The notes: a model not told the origin generated them from the letters alone. Positions 16,940 through 26,488 are shown, counted from the first letter of the stretch. The stretch: DNA of 64,000 nucleotides from Flavihumibacter soli (GCF_010692725.1 NZ_JAAFZB010000096.1:310001-374000), one strand, 5' to 3'. Numbers and translations are program-made.

Positions 16940-17740
16940 TTAAATTCCAAATAAACGGCTTAATTCTTCCGCACCAATCTTTCCGTAATTGTCGAAAATG
17001 TGATTGGTCAACTCTGCTTTCAATTTCCCTTTGTCACTGTTATCCAGCATTGTTTTAAGCAGATTCACCTCAGCAGAAACATCCTCTTTATTAGCAAGTA
17101 CGGGATGGAAAGAAGCAACAACGGTAGACCTTGCAGTGCCACTGGCGTTGCTTTGGTAGCACAGGCTTACTTTATCCACTATTGCGCCTGATCCTGTCTG
17201 AAAAAGGCGGTCTGAAAACATTAGGCCATTTGCGGTATGATCGACCTTACGGGTAATTGTTTTTCCCTCCGAAGTAAATTGAAGGAAAAAGAAATTACTT
17301 CCGTCCAGCCTATATGAGGGCTTAATCGGAAGTACCTCAGAACGGATCAACAAAACCCGATCTTTTGTAGGCATTGAACTAAAATAAGTTGCAGGATCAT
17401 AACCCTCAAAAACAAGTGATCTTGTGCTTAGATGATAGGTATTAGATGCAGGTACCAGGCTCGATTTTAGAATCGCAAAAAGCTCATTCTGAGCATTTGC
17501 CTTGGCTGAAGTAGAATTTATATCAAATCGACCCTTGCCAGGACTAATAAATGAAACCTTAGCAGTTCTGTCGTCGAATACCAGCTTATCCTCAGGACTA
17601 AGGGCGTCGCCTACCTTAATCATCTTCTGCGTTTTCTGATTAATCACTTTGCCTTTTACAAAAGTGACATAGTATTTCTCCGTCGGCATTAGCAACGAAA
17701 CAGATATCCAAATGATTATACTTAATAGTTTTACGTTCAT
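16940..17740 (-). CDS. Exported FecR-like protein, 266 aa (end of caspase array)
   Basis: The N-terminal hydrophobic segment (1-18) looks like a signal peptide or anchor. Residues about 25-75 (YYVTFVKGKVINQKTQKMIK, then VGDALSPEDKLVFDDRT) resemble the FecR-type beta domain, in which a threshold-and-scale pattern 'V-x-G-x-V...L..G..L...D.L' recurs. The rest is not recognised; it has a beta-rich centre and ends in helical segments (SAEVNLLKTMLDNSDKGKLK). Its ATG shares one base with the stop of the CHASE2-like gene (TAATG), so the two are translationally coupled. The position suggests an accessory, perhaps sensory or anchoring, role for the caspase proteins; this is inference. Confidence 0.75.
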   Translation of the reverse strand: MNVKLLSIIIWISVSLLMPTEKYYVTFVKGKVINQKTQKMIKVGDALSPEDKLVFDDRTAKVSFISPGKGRFDINSTSAKANAQNELFAILKSSLVPASNTYHLSTRSLVFEGYDPATYFSSMPTKDRVLLIRSEVLPIKPSYRLDGSNFFFLQFTSEGKTITRKVDHTANGLMFSDRLFQTGSGAIVDKVSLCYQSNASGTARSTVVASFHPVLANKEDVSAEVNLLKTMLDNSDKGKLKAELTNHIFDNYGKIGAEELSRLFGI

Positions 17741-18921
17741 TATTTAAAGTCAAAATATGTTTCTCTTAACTGCAATGCCCACTCCTTAACACGGGCACGA
17801 TCCCAGTCTGACTGCTTCACTTTGATGATAAACCGCAGCAGCGTAATGTATAAAGTTAATATCAGAACCTGAATATGAATATTAAATAACAGGTACGATA
17901 AAATGGACAAAATAGACAAATAAGTAATACTCCCAAGCAAAGGGCCTAACCAGTTGATATTTTTGATCTTGACATCATCATCTTCCGGGAACAGCATCAG
18001 CCTCGAGAAAATAATATAACCAACCAGGATAAAAAGCAACCAGCCCCAACTAATCAGGTGATAACCATTGAGCAGAGTCAGGTAAGCATTAAGAAGTATC
18101 AACGTTCCTGGCATTGACCCAAATACGGTATCGTGCACATCATTCTGAAAGTCACCCATCAGGATAACCCGGTTCTTTAGGAAGTCATTTACTATCACTT
18201 CTTCGGGTAATAAAAGCAGTTCCGACAGATTGACAACCGGGTATTCCCCCTGCTCAAAGAGCTCATGACTACGGATCTGGTAATCGATAATTATAGAATT
18301 CAGGCTGGCCCTATTGCCTTCGGCAAATATAAGTCCTTTACCTTCTATCTTTTTTCCTGTGGTATGTTCATACATGTAAACCGGAATCGTAGAAAGTTTC
18401 TCATCCTGGAATAGCTTAAATTTTAGAAAACCACCGCTCGCCATCTTGTAATCTGCCAGGGCCTGGGGAACCTTGATATCCAGCTTTTCCAGTTTGCCCT
18501 CCTCTGTATGATGATTCGGGAAAACGAGGTTTTTAATACCGCTTATACTCTTCTGCAGCATACTGTCATCCCGTGACTGGCCCTGCAGGAAAACATCACA
18601 TACGGTGAACTTTACTGATTGCTGATGATGCTTTAGAATTCCGAAGAACTGCGCCAGTTTGGCCCTGTCAGTGATCACTTCATTCCCAAGTCCGTCTTCG
18701 GTTGGTATCAGCGCCTTTTCATAAGCCAGGTTTATAAACAGGTAATCTTCTTTCGGCGGATCCTGGTCTATATTTAACGCGACTCTTTTTAAAATAGATG
18801 ACCACTGAACCAGCAATCTTTCATCTCCATAACTATAATTCGTATTAATCCAGAAAGCGGTGAGCACCAGCAACAGGATTGCATGGGCTCCGCTGATCAG
18901 CCATTTGAGCCAGGGCTTCAT
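17740..18921 (-). CDS. CHASE2-type sensor domain membrane protein, 393 aa
   Basis: An N-terminal membrane anchor (about 5-24) is followed by a large periplasmic domain and three C-terminal membrane segments (about 290-310, 328-345 and 350-366), then a short basic and aromatic cytoplasmic tail. The periplasmic part has CHASE2 traits: a 'LA-x-x-F..IL' element (ITDRAKLAQFFGILKHH) and a late VILMGDFQNDVHDTVFGSMP, matching the CHASE2 'V-I-G-D-x-x-D-x-H-x-T-P-x-G-x-M-P-G' block. No kinase, cyclase or other output domain follows. The start overlaps the stop of the upstream caspase gene by 4 bases (ATGA). CHASE2 domains sense extracytoplasmic signals, and here the output may be the adjacent exported proteases. 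Confidence 0.82.
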   Translation of the reverse strand: MKPWLKWLISGAHAILLLVLTAFWINTNYSYGDERLLVQWSSILKRVALNIDQDPPKEDYLFINLAYEKALIPTEDGLGNEVITDRAKLAQFFGILKHHQQSVKFTVCDVFLQGQSRDDSMLQKSISGIKNLVFPNHHTEEGKLEKLDIKVPQALADYKMASGGFLKFKLFQDEKLSTIPVYMYEHTTGKKIEGKGLIFAEGNRASLNSIIIDYQIRSHELFEQGEYPVVNLSELLLLPEEVIVNDFLKNRVILMGDFQNDVHDTVFGSMPGTLILLNAYLTLLNGYHLISWGWLLFILVGYIIFSRLMLFPEDDDVKIKNINWLGPLLGSITYLSILSILSYLLFNIHIQVLILTLYITLLRFIIKVKQSDWDRARVKEWALQLRETYFDFK

Positions 18922-21167
18922 TTCTTTGTAAAAATAAAATCACCTCCAACATGTCCCGCTAATTCCAGGGTTCCGTAACGTGGTTCAGTTTTCGTTTCTG
19001 ACATTACTGCTTCTAATATCTGGTTAATAAACATTTTCTGGGCGGTGAGGTATACTTCCTTATTTTCAGATAATGCCTTGACCAGGTATTTCATGAACAC
19101 GCTTTCATCAGGCACTTCCGTGTCGTTGCCTGAGGTGATAGCGATTCTGCTGATCTTATTATCCATTTCCTGCAAAGCCACCGGTGCACCTGCGCCAAGT
19201 CCTCTTGTTTTAAATACGGAACCGGAGAAGCAGGCATCAGTGATCAATAAAGTATGTCTAGCCGGAAGTTTCGCGATCATATCGAGCACCTCTTTATTGG
19301 GCATCCATGTATTCACATCACTTCTTTGCGCTTCAGTAAATAACCAGTAGCCTTTTTTCTCCTTCTCAATCCAAATACCATGACCTGCGTAAAATATCAC
19401 CAGGTTATCTTCTGGTTGAAGCGTTTCAGAAAAATCCAGAAACGCCTTTCTAAGATCGTTTTTTACCGGGTTAAAAAGCGTCGTGATATTCGCATCATCA
19501 AAATTATAGTTATTCTTTAAGAGGAGTTTAAGCCGTACCGCATCAGGGATCGGGTTTTCAAGAGATGGTATGGAAGCATCGTCATAATTCTGAGCAGCAA
19601 TAAACAAAGCATAGTTTTTCCCATCTTTTTGTACCGGAGTAACGATTTGATTATCAGCGACAACCTTTGCTACCTGCTTCTGTATTTCAAAACTATGTTC
19701 AGCGATATTTCCCGCCCCGTCAGTTGCCTGAACGTCGATCTTGTTTACACCCTCCTTCAGTGATATATTTCCCCAAAAGACACCCGTTAACTGTGAAAAG
19801 ACAACATTCCCGTTAATTCTTACTTCTTTTAAACCGGATGGATCTGAGGCTGTGCCTTTGATCATTATATCAAGACCGTCAGTACTAACTTTCAGTCCAC
19901 GATCAGCTCCCGGAGATGTAATTACAATCTTAGGAGGAGTTTTATCAAGTTTACGTTCCTGTGCAAAAGTTCCGCTTAGCTTTGCAAGGCCGGCAATGGC
20001 AGGCTCATAGTCTGGGTAAAACAATAGTGCTGCTTCATAATCCTGTTTTGCTTTTTCAAACTCTTTCAGACCAGTATAGGCCTCTGCCCTCTTTGAAAAG
20101 TAACGGTACTTTCCCCATGCGGTATATTTATTTAAGGCGATGAAACCCAGTGAGGTTTTATAATTCATCTCCTCCGTGAAATTTTTCACGGCCTCATTAA
20201 AATCCTTATCCATAAGGTTAATCAGGCCAGTGACGTAGCGGACGTTGGGGGAAGTTTTAGAATAAGCTACATGTTTTAAAGCCTGATCCAGAAACTCCTT
20301 TGCTTTATCACGATTACCTAGTGCCGCAAAGCACTCTGCCTTAGACAGTCTAGCGACACCTTTCCAGGTGGTGTTCAACCCATTATCTTCTTTTTCAAGT
20401 CTATCACATACTTCGATTGCTTTTTCATATTCACCTTTAGCCATAAACAGGTTTATTTCTGCTACCAGCATCTGTAGTTGCATGTCGGAATCATTCTTTT
20501 TCAATGCACTCGATAAAACTGCAGGGCCTCCAATAATGGTGTATTTAAGAATTGACTTCGTCAAATTCTTTTTTGCATTCTGCTTCTTTCCGTAAAATAC
20601 CTTTAATGAATCAATGGCTCTTTGTGCGACATTAAGGTTACCGGTTTGGCAGGCATATATTGATAGCGTGTAATAGTTATCCCCAAAATCGTGAGCGTTA
20701 CCTATATAGCTTTCATACGTCAGGTATGCTTTATAAGCCTGTTGAATGTTCCCTCTTTTTGCGTTTAAGTCTCCTTGCTCTTCCAGTAAAGGAACCATCA
20801 ATTCTTTCGTAGCTGAATAACGGTATCCTCCCCCGGGAGAAGTTAGTATTTCATTGTAATTTGCCGATTCTTTCAGCATGGAGTTCCATGCTGCATTGGC
20901 ACCCTTAATATCTCCAATTTCTACTTTTAGGCTTGCAAGCTGGTTCAGGCCCTTATTGGTCAGATAGGTTTTACTCGATTCCATAAATAGCTTCTCAGCT
21001 TTAACGATATCATTTTTGCCCCATGCCTCTTCGGCTTCAGCTGACAATCTGATCGCAGTTTTATATTTTTCAATGTCCTTTTGCTTATCCTCCTTTGATT
21101 GAGCATTTAACTGATAGGAAGTAAATAGAAAATAAATTAAAATTGATTGGAGTACTTGTTTTCTCAT
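18918..21167 (-). CDS. Exported TPR - Ig-like - caspase (C14) protein 1, 749 aa
   Basis: Cys-His protease of the caspase/metacaspase fold. The order is: Sec signal peptide (1-22, ending LNAQ); TPR-type helices (about 30-405); a bacterial Ig-like domain (about 410-500, TPPKIVITSPGADRGLKV to DGAGNIAEHSFEIQK); a caspase domain (517-749). The catalytic His596 is in FYAGHGIW and Cys646 in LLITDACFSGSVF. It ends with the array-wide C-terminal block YGTLELAGHVGGDFIFTKK. The N-terminal TPR part is of subtype a (contains DIKGANAAWNSML). It is the last caspase gene of the array and overlaps the CHASE2 gene by 4 bases. A decayed paralogue remnant occupies the gap upstream. The substrate is unknown; bacterial relatives prefer basic residues, but the specificity pocket cannot be judged here. 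Confidence 0.93.
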   Translation of the reverse strand: MRKQVLQSILIYFLFTSYQLNAQSKEDKQKDIEKYKTAIRLSAEAEEAWGKNDIVKAEKLFMESSKTYLTNKGLNQLASLKVEIGDIKGANAAWNSMLKESANYNEILTSPGGGYRYSATKELMVPLLEEQGDLNAKRGNIQQAYKAYLTYESYIGNAHDFGDNYYTLSIYACQTGNLNVAQRAIDSLKVFYGKKQNAKKNLTKSILKYTIIGGPAVLSSALKKNDSDMQLQMLVAEINLFMAKGEYEKAIEVCDRLEKEDNGLNTTWKGVARLSKAECFAALGNRDKAKEFLDQALKHVAYSKTSPNVRYVTGLINLMDKDFNEAVKNFTEEMNYKTSLGFIALNKYTAWGKYRYFSKRAEAYTGLKEFEKAKQDYEAALLFYPDYEPAIAGLAKLSGTFAQERKLDKTPPKIVITSPGADRGLKVSTDGLDIMIKGTASDPSGLKEVRINGNVVFSQLTGVFWGNISLKEGVNKIDVQATDGAGNIAEHSFEIQKQVAKVVADNQIVTPVQKDGKNYALFIAAQNYDDASIPSLENPIPDAVRLKLLLKNNYNFDDANITTLFNPVKNDLRKAFLDFSETLQPEDNLVIFYAGHGIWIEKEKKGYWLFTEAQRSDVNTWMPNKEVLDMIAKLPARHTLLITDACFSGSVFKTRGLGAGAPVALQEMDNKISRIAITSGNDTEVPDESVFMKYLVKALSENKEVYLTAQKMFINQILEAVMSETKTEPRYGTLELAGHVGGDFIFTKK

Positions 21168-21175
21168 AAAAGTGT

Positions 21176-21289
21176 CTAGTTCTTTGTCAAAAAAAACTTG
21201 CCGACTACATGCCCGGCAAGTTCTGGTGTGTTGTCACGTGGTTTAGTTTGAGTCTTCGTCTTTACCTTCTTTAGTTTTTGTATTAACAT
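21176..21289 (-). pseudogene. Remnant of a caspase gene C-terminus (scar A)
   Basis: The 153-bp gap between two caspase genes encodes, from an ATG at 21289 to a TAG at 21176, a 37-residue peptide that aligns end to end with the last residues of the array proteins: TPELAGHVVGKFFLTKN against TLELAGHVGGDFIFTKK, preceded by KTQTKPRDN against ETKTEPRYG. The rest of the gene is absent and identity has dropped. The frame is still open, so translation of a small peptide cannot be excluded. Confidence 0.8.
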
Positions 21290-21320
21290 TCAGCAGTCAT
21301 TACTTACAATCGCATTTAAC

Positions 21321-24300
21321 TTACTTCTTGATAAATACAAACTCTCCACCTTCATCTCCTACATTCTTAATAGCGGCATATTGAGGTGAGGTATCCGAAT
21401 TATTCAGGATCGCTTCATAAAAACTATCAAACAGTTTTTTAGCAGTCAGGTATTTCTCTTTATTCTCTTTGAGGTTTTTCTTTAGATAGAAAACAAATTT
21501 GCTGTTATCCGGAACAGGCTCCAGATTACCACTGGCCATGATTTTCCGGCTTGGAACTGCAAATTGCTTTTGAATACCCACCGATGCATCTGAGGATAGT
21601 GCCCTGGTAAAAGCACCGCTGAAACAGGCATCGGCGACCACCAATATGTGTTTGGAATTGCTTCGCTTCAGCGCTTTATTTATATCGTCTGCAGAGATAT
21701 AACTGGCATTCAATCCCTTTTTTGCTGACGAGGGAATCCAATAGCCATCCACATCACCAAACTTGTCTTTCTCCGCTATACCATGACCCGCGTAAAATAT
21801 AACAAGATTATCGTTTTCAGTGAGTGAGTTGCTTTTTGAAACAAGGGCCTGCATAATTTCCTCGCGGCTCTTGTTGTACAATGTTTCAATATTCCTGGCA
21901 TCGAAAGTATAGTTGCTTTCTAAGATGGTTTTTAGTTCAGAAGCATCTTTTACCGGGTTCTCCAGATCAGGGATGGAGGGATCTGTATAATCTTGTGAAG
22001 CAATCAGGATAGCATGGTATTGTGGGGCATTGTTCGCATCAGCTACCGGTATAATATCTGACTCCTGTTTATTTGCGTCGGCACTTCCGTTAATGGTAAA
22101 TGTTTTAGTAGCTGAATTGCCCTTTTTGTCAACTGCTATTATGGAAATATCATTTGCGCCGGATTTAAATATAAGAGGGGAAACAAACAGTCCATCTTCT
22201 TCTATTTTAAGGAGTTTACCATTCAGGGTAACCGAAGCGATGCCCGAGGGGTCTTTTGCCTTACCGATGATCTGGGTATTACTGTTGTTGGCAACCACCT
22301 GTAGTCCTCTTGCGTTTTGCGGGCTGATTAATTCTATCTCCGGGGGTATTTTATCGCCATTTGCTATTTCAGCAAGTTTTTTATTTACAACCGCAAGGGC
22401 TTGCTTTACGTCTGTCTGTCTTGAATTAACTGATAAAGCTTGCTCGTAAACATCTTTAGCTTCATTAAACCTGTTCAGCTTTTCAAGTACATAGCCTTTT
22501 AGGGCTAGAAGATTTGTATATCTTCCTTTGGATGTGTTTTCTGGGTCATATTCTTTTGCACCTGCATTCAGGTTAATCAGCGCCTGCCCGTACTCGTTAG
22601 CGGGTATATCTTCAGTTACAGCCTTGATATAATACTGGTAGAACTTATCCAGATCCAGATCTCCTGGTAATTGCAACTCTTTATACCGGATATAGTATTC
22701 TTTAGCTTTAGCAAACTGCTGTGTGCGAACAAAGGAAGAGATACTATTAATATAAAGATCTTCATCATCAGGATCTATCCGTATTGCAGTTTCAAAATCT
22801 TTTATAGCCAAATCATAAATGCCATTTTCTTTATATGCAATTGCTCTGCTATAATATGGCCAGGTCTTATCTGGATATATACGAATCACCGCAGAAAGAT
22901 CTGCAATTGCTGATTCGAACTTATTCAATTCTAAATATAAATCTGCTCTTTGACCATATGCTCCTGTTTCATTCGGATTTATCCGAATTGCTTCAGCAAA
23001 ATCAGCAAATGCTAAATCGTATTTCTTTAGTTCCGCATACAACTTTGCTCTTGCAATAAACTCTGAAGGTTTACCGCTCATGAGAACAGCTTTGTTATAA
23101 TCGCCTATAGCGAGCGTAACTTGCCCCATCTCTTTGTAAACTTGCCCCCTGTAAAGATAATAATGTACATATTCAGGGCTGAGTCGAATAGCTTCTGTAT
23201 AATCCTTAATAGCTAAGTCGTATATTTTTTGATCGCTATAAACTCCTGCCCGAAAGGAGTACGCGATACTAGAGGTCGGATCCAGGCGAATGAAATTGCT
23301 ATAATCATTGATAGCCTTATCATACTGCTTCATGGTAATATGAATCCTGGCCCTTAACATGTAACCTTCAAAATCTTTCGGATCTAACCTAATCAACTGG
23401 CTATAATCATTGATAGCAGCATCATATTCCTTCATTTCTATGTGTATATCAGCTCTCAATTTGTAAGTATCTATATCTTTAGGATTTAACCTAATCCTCT
23501 GGTTATAATCATTAATAGCAGCCTCATAGTCTTTTTTTTGTTTGTAGACATCAGCTCTCCAGCCGTAATTATATTTATCATTAGGATTAATCCGGATAGC
23601 TTCAGTAAACTCTTTGATAGCCATGTCATAATTCCCCTTTGTTTTATAGGTTTTGCCTAAATTGAAATGTGCACTTTCATTGTTTGGGTCGATGCGTATG
23701 GCCTCCGCATAATCACTTATGGCGATATCATACTCTTTAATATTGTAATAGGAGTTACCACGATTCTCATAACTTGTTGCGTATGCAGGATTCAGGTTGA
23801 TGGCCTCTGTATAGCTAAGAATAGCATCATCGTAGTAACCCTTTTCGAAATAGACATTACCCCGTAAATTATACCCTCTAACATCTTTCGGATCCTGCCT
23901 GATATATTCATTATAATCTTTTAGGGCAAATTCATAGTCCTTGTTATTTTTGTATGCAGATCCCCTCCAATCCAAAAGATTTTTATCTTTTGGATCCAGC
24001 CTGATAGCTTCAGTAAACGCTTCTATTGCAAGATCGTAAGCTTCTATTTTATAGTAAGCTTTCCCCAAATTAAAATGAGCATTCCCATAACCCGGTAAAA
24101 GACGGATAGCTTCCTTAAAATCAGCAATTGCCTTATCATATTCATTGAGGTTTAAATAGGCATGGCCCCGGAAATTATAGGAAACCTGGTTTGTAGCATT
24201 TAGCCGAATGGCTTCTGTGAGACTAATTACAGCCTGATTGTACTGTGAATTGTCAGAATAAGCCTTTCCTTCGTTAAAATAATTGGTAGCAGCGTCACTT

Positions 24301-24377
24301 TGCGCTGCAACCTGAACACTAAAAAGTATGGATCCAGCAAGGATTACCGATTTCAAAACGTTTCTATAAAACTTCAT
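21321..24377 (-). CDS. Exported long-TPR - Ig-like - caspase protein 2, 1018 aa
   Basis: The largest caspase of the array. After the signal peptide (1-25, ending QVAAQ) come about fifteen consecutive canonical 34-residue TPRs (about 35-550), with units such as YDLAIEAFTEAIRLDPKD repeated with small changes, then two looser repeats, an Ig-like domain (about 685-775) and a caspase domain (about 800-1018). His865 lies in FYAGHGIA and Cys918 in VVADACFSGAF. The C-terminus is of the DEGGEFVFIKK type, shared with protein 9 and not with the GHVGGDFIF group. The TPR units are regular enough to give a 102-base periodicity in the DNA. The superhelix probably binds peptide or protein ligands. It starts 4 bp after the stop of protein 3. 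Confidence 0.93.
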   Translation of the reverse strand: MKFYRNVLKSVILAGSILFSVQVAAQSDAATNYFNEGKAYSDNSQYNQAVISLTEAIRLNATNQVSYNFRGHAYLNLNEYDKAIADFKEAIRLLPGYGNAHFNLGKAYYKIEAYDLAIEAFTEAIRLDPKDKNLLDWRGSAYKNNKDYEFALKDYNEYIRQDPKDVRGYNLRGNVYFEKGYYDDAILSYTEAINLNPAYATSYENRGNSYYNIKEYDIAISDYAEAIRIDPNNESAHFNLGKTYKTKGNYDMAIKEFTEAIRINPNDKYNYGWRADVYKQKKDYEAAINDYNQRIRLNPKDIDTYKLRADIHIEMKEYDAAINDYSQLIRLDPKDFEGYMLRARIHITMKQYDKAINDYSNFIRLDPTSSIAYSFRAGVYSDQKIYDLAIKDYTEAIRLSPEYVHYYLYRGQVYKEMGQVTLAIGDYNKAVLMSGKPSEFIARAKLYAELKKYDLAFADFAEAIRINPNETGAYGQRADLYLELNKFESAIADLSAVIRIYPDKTWPYYSRAIAYKENGIYDLAIKDFETAIRIDPDDEDLYINSISSFVRTQQFAKAKEYYIRYKELQLPGDLDLDKFYQYYIKAVTEDIPANEYGQALINLNAGAKEYDPENTSKGRYTNLLALKGYVLEKLNRFNEAKDVYEQALSVNSRQTDVKQALAVVNKKLAEIANGDKIPPEIELISPQNARGLQVVANNSNTQIIGKAKDPSGIASVTLNGKLLKIEEDGLFVSPLIFKSGANDISIIAVDKKGNSATKTFTINGSADANKQESDIIPVADANNAPQYHAILIASQDYTDPSIPDLENPVKDASELKTILESNYTFDARNIETLYNKSREEIMQALVSKSNSLTENDNLVIFYAGHGIAEKDKFGDVDGYWIPSSAKKGLNASYISADDINKALKRSNSKHILVVADACFSGAFTRALSSDASVGIQKQFAVPSRKIMASGNLEPVPDNSKFVFYLKKNLKENKEKYLTAKKLFDSFYEAILNNSDTSPQYAAIKNVGDEGGEFVFIKK

Positions 24378-24381
24378 CTTG

Positions 24382-26484
24382 TTATTTCTTCATAAAAATA
24401 AAATCGCCGCCCACATGCCCGGCAAGCTCAAGTGTACCATAGCGTGGCTCTGTCTTACTCTCCGTCATTACTGCCTCAATGATCTGGTTGATGAACATCT
24501 TTTGAGCGGTCAGGTATTTATCTTTGTTTTCAGACAATGCCTTAACCAGGTATTTCATGAACACGCTTTCATCGGGAACTTCTGTATCATTACCGGAGGT
24601 AATAGCGACCCGGCTTATTTTCTCATCCATTTCGCGTAAAGGTGCAGGTGCATCTGCTCCTAGTCCGCGGGATTTAAATACAGAACCAGAAAAGCAGGCA
24701 TCGGTAATCAATAAGGTGTGGCGTGCAGGGAGCTCGGAGATCATATCCAGAACTTCTCTGTTAGGAAGCCATGTATTTACATCATTTCGCAATGCATCTG
24801 TCAAAAGCCAGTATCCCTTCTTTTCTTTTTCAACCCATATTCCATGGCCGGCGTAAAATATTACCAGGTTATCTTCTGGTTGTATCATCTCTTTTAGCTG
24901 CAAAAATTTCTTTTTAAAATCGCTGCGCTGAGGATTGAACAGTGTTATTAAATTTTCAGCGCTGAAATTATAACTGTTCTTTAAAATGAGCTTTAGCTTA
25001 ACAGCATCGGAAATTGGATTTTCCAGCGAAGGTATTTGCGAATCGTCGTAATTCTGACTCGCAATTAGCACTGCATAATTTTTACCGGTAACTTCTTTAA
25101 CCGGAATAATTTCAACTGGCGCTGCAACTATTGGGGCTGTTTGTTTTTCTATTTCGAAAGCGTATTCAGCCTTATTGTCTGCCATATCGGTTGCAACAAT
25201 TAGTAATCTGTTACTTCCGTCTTGTAAGGATACACCACCCCAAAAGTCACCCGATTCTTTTGAATACACGGGCAGGCCATTGATAGTAACCAATTTAAGA
25301 CCTGAGGGATCAGTAGCAAGGCCTTTGACCATAATATCCTTACCAGAACTAACGACTTTGAGTCCCCGGCTTGCAGCAGGTTCTAATAATTTAATTGAGG
25401 GAGGTATTTTATCTGTTTTTTGCTGTGCCAACACCTTTCCTTCCAAGCGTGCTATACCTTCAAGGGCAGGCAAATATTCCGGGTTGTAAACAAGTGCCGC
25501 TTCATAATCTTTGCGGGCTGAAAGAAGGTCCTTTAATCCTTCATAAGCCTGTGCACGATAGGTATAAGCAGCAAATTTATTTGGCTTTTCAATATGTGCT
25601 GTCAAGAAACGTAATGGAGAGAGTGAAATATTAAACTGTTTAACGGCTTCAACATAGTTCTTTTCATTCATTGCGATCATGCCGAGTTCTGTACTATAAT
25701 ATTTCTCGGAATTTAGACCTTTAACACCATCCTTGATGGCCACTTTTGCATTCTTAAAATCGTCATTTTTAATATATGCTATTGGCAAGAGCGTTTTCGC
25801 CCATAATTTTGAGAAAATAAATCCTGCACCATTTTCTACGGCGTCAGTTAGCATTCTTAATGCCTCCGCATTTTGCTTTTCTGCGAGCTTTAAATAAACA
25901 TCTGCAATAAAAAACGTCCGCTTATAACTATAAAGACTAGCAAGTCTTTTAATTTCAGCAATACTTTTGAAATCCTCGAGATAATAGGCTGCAGGTATGA
26001 CGTTAACCATATGTGCTTCAATAAAGTTTCCGTTCGTTTTATCGCCCATATCTTTAATCCAATCGATCATATCCTGAACGCCGATAGCAGGATTTCCTTT
26101 TTTTAAGTTATTAACTGCCTTGGCCTGGTAAGCAAAATTTTTCTGAAGAACCAGAGTTGAAGGTGTCAACGTTACGTTTGGCCCATTTAATCCTTTTATA
26201 GCGTCGCCCCATACTTTATCAGCACCTTTTATATCTTCAAGTTCAACTTTATATTCAGCTAATTCATTGAGGATATAGACATCAGGCTTAAGGTTAAAAG
26301 CTTTGTAGTAAAGCTGTTCAGCATCTGCATATTTCTCCTTCTTCCAAAGCCTGGATGCTTCCGCCATCATTTTATCCGGAGATTGCGCGAAAAGATTAAT
26401 TGGGAGAATAAATAAAATGACAACGCCCGTTAAATACTGTAGCCGTAAACAATTACTGTTGTTATTTATAATTTCCTTAATCAT
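24382..26484 (-). CDS. Exported TPR - Ig-like - caspase protein 3, 700 aa
   Basis: The signal peptide is longer than in its neighbours (1-34, ending INLFAQ). Subtype-a TPR helices follow (WKKEKYADAEQLYYKAFNLK; DIKGADKVWGDAIKGL), then an Ig-like domain (about 360-450, with TDPSGLKLVTINGLPVYSKE) and a caspase domain (468-700) with His547 in FYAGHGIWVEKEKKGYWLL and Cys597 in LLITDACFSGSVFKSR. The extreme C-terminus ends DFIFMKK. A start 4 bp downstream of the stop of protein 4 and a 4-bp gap to protein 2 indicate a polycistronic message. Its effector half is almost the same as in proteins 1 and 4-8, whereas the first 350 residues match only in pattern. Confidence 0.93.
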   Translation of the reverse strand: MIKEIINNNSNCLRLQYLTGVVILFILPINLFAQSPDKMMAEASRLWKKEKYADAEQLYYKAFNLKPDVYILNELAEYKVELEDIKGADKVWGDAIKGLNGPNVTLTPSTLVLQKNFAYQAKAVNNLKKGNPAIGVQDMIDWIKDMGDKTNGNFIEAHMVNVIPAAYYLEDFKSIAEIKRLASLYSYKRTFFIADVYLKLAEKQNAEALRMLTDAVENGAGFIFSKLWAKTLLPIAYIKNDDFKNAKVAIKDGVKGLNSEKYYSTELGMIAMNEKNYVEAVKQFNISLSPLRFLTAHIEKPNKFAAYTYRAQAYEGLKDLLSARKDYEAALVYNPEYLPALEGIARLEGKVLAQQKTDKIPPSIKLLEPAASRGLKVVSSGKDIMVKGLATDPSGLKLVTINGLPVYSKESGDFWGGVSLQDGSNRLLIVATDMADNKAEYAFEIEKQTAPIVAAPVEIIPVKEVTGKNYAVLIASQNYDDSQIPSLENPISDAVKLKLILKNSYNFSAENLITLFNPQRSDFKKKFLQLKEMIQPEDNLVIFYAGHGIWVEKEKKGYWLLTDALRNDVNTWLPNREVLDMISELPARHTLLITDACFSGSVFKSRGLGADAPAPLREMDEKISRVAITSGNDTEVPDESVFMKYLVKALSENKDKYLTAQKMFINQIIEAVMTESKTEPRYGTLELAGHVGGDFIFMKK

Positions 26485-26488
26485 ACAA

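Noticed and set aside
22720-24280. Regular 102-base periodic repeats, CRISPR-like at first glance
   Set aside because: The periodicity is the codon-level image of 34-residue TPRs in an intact gene; units are not identical and there are no unique spacers.
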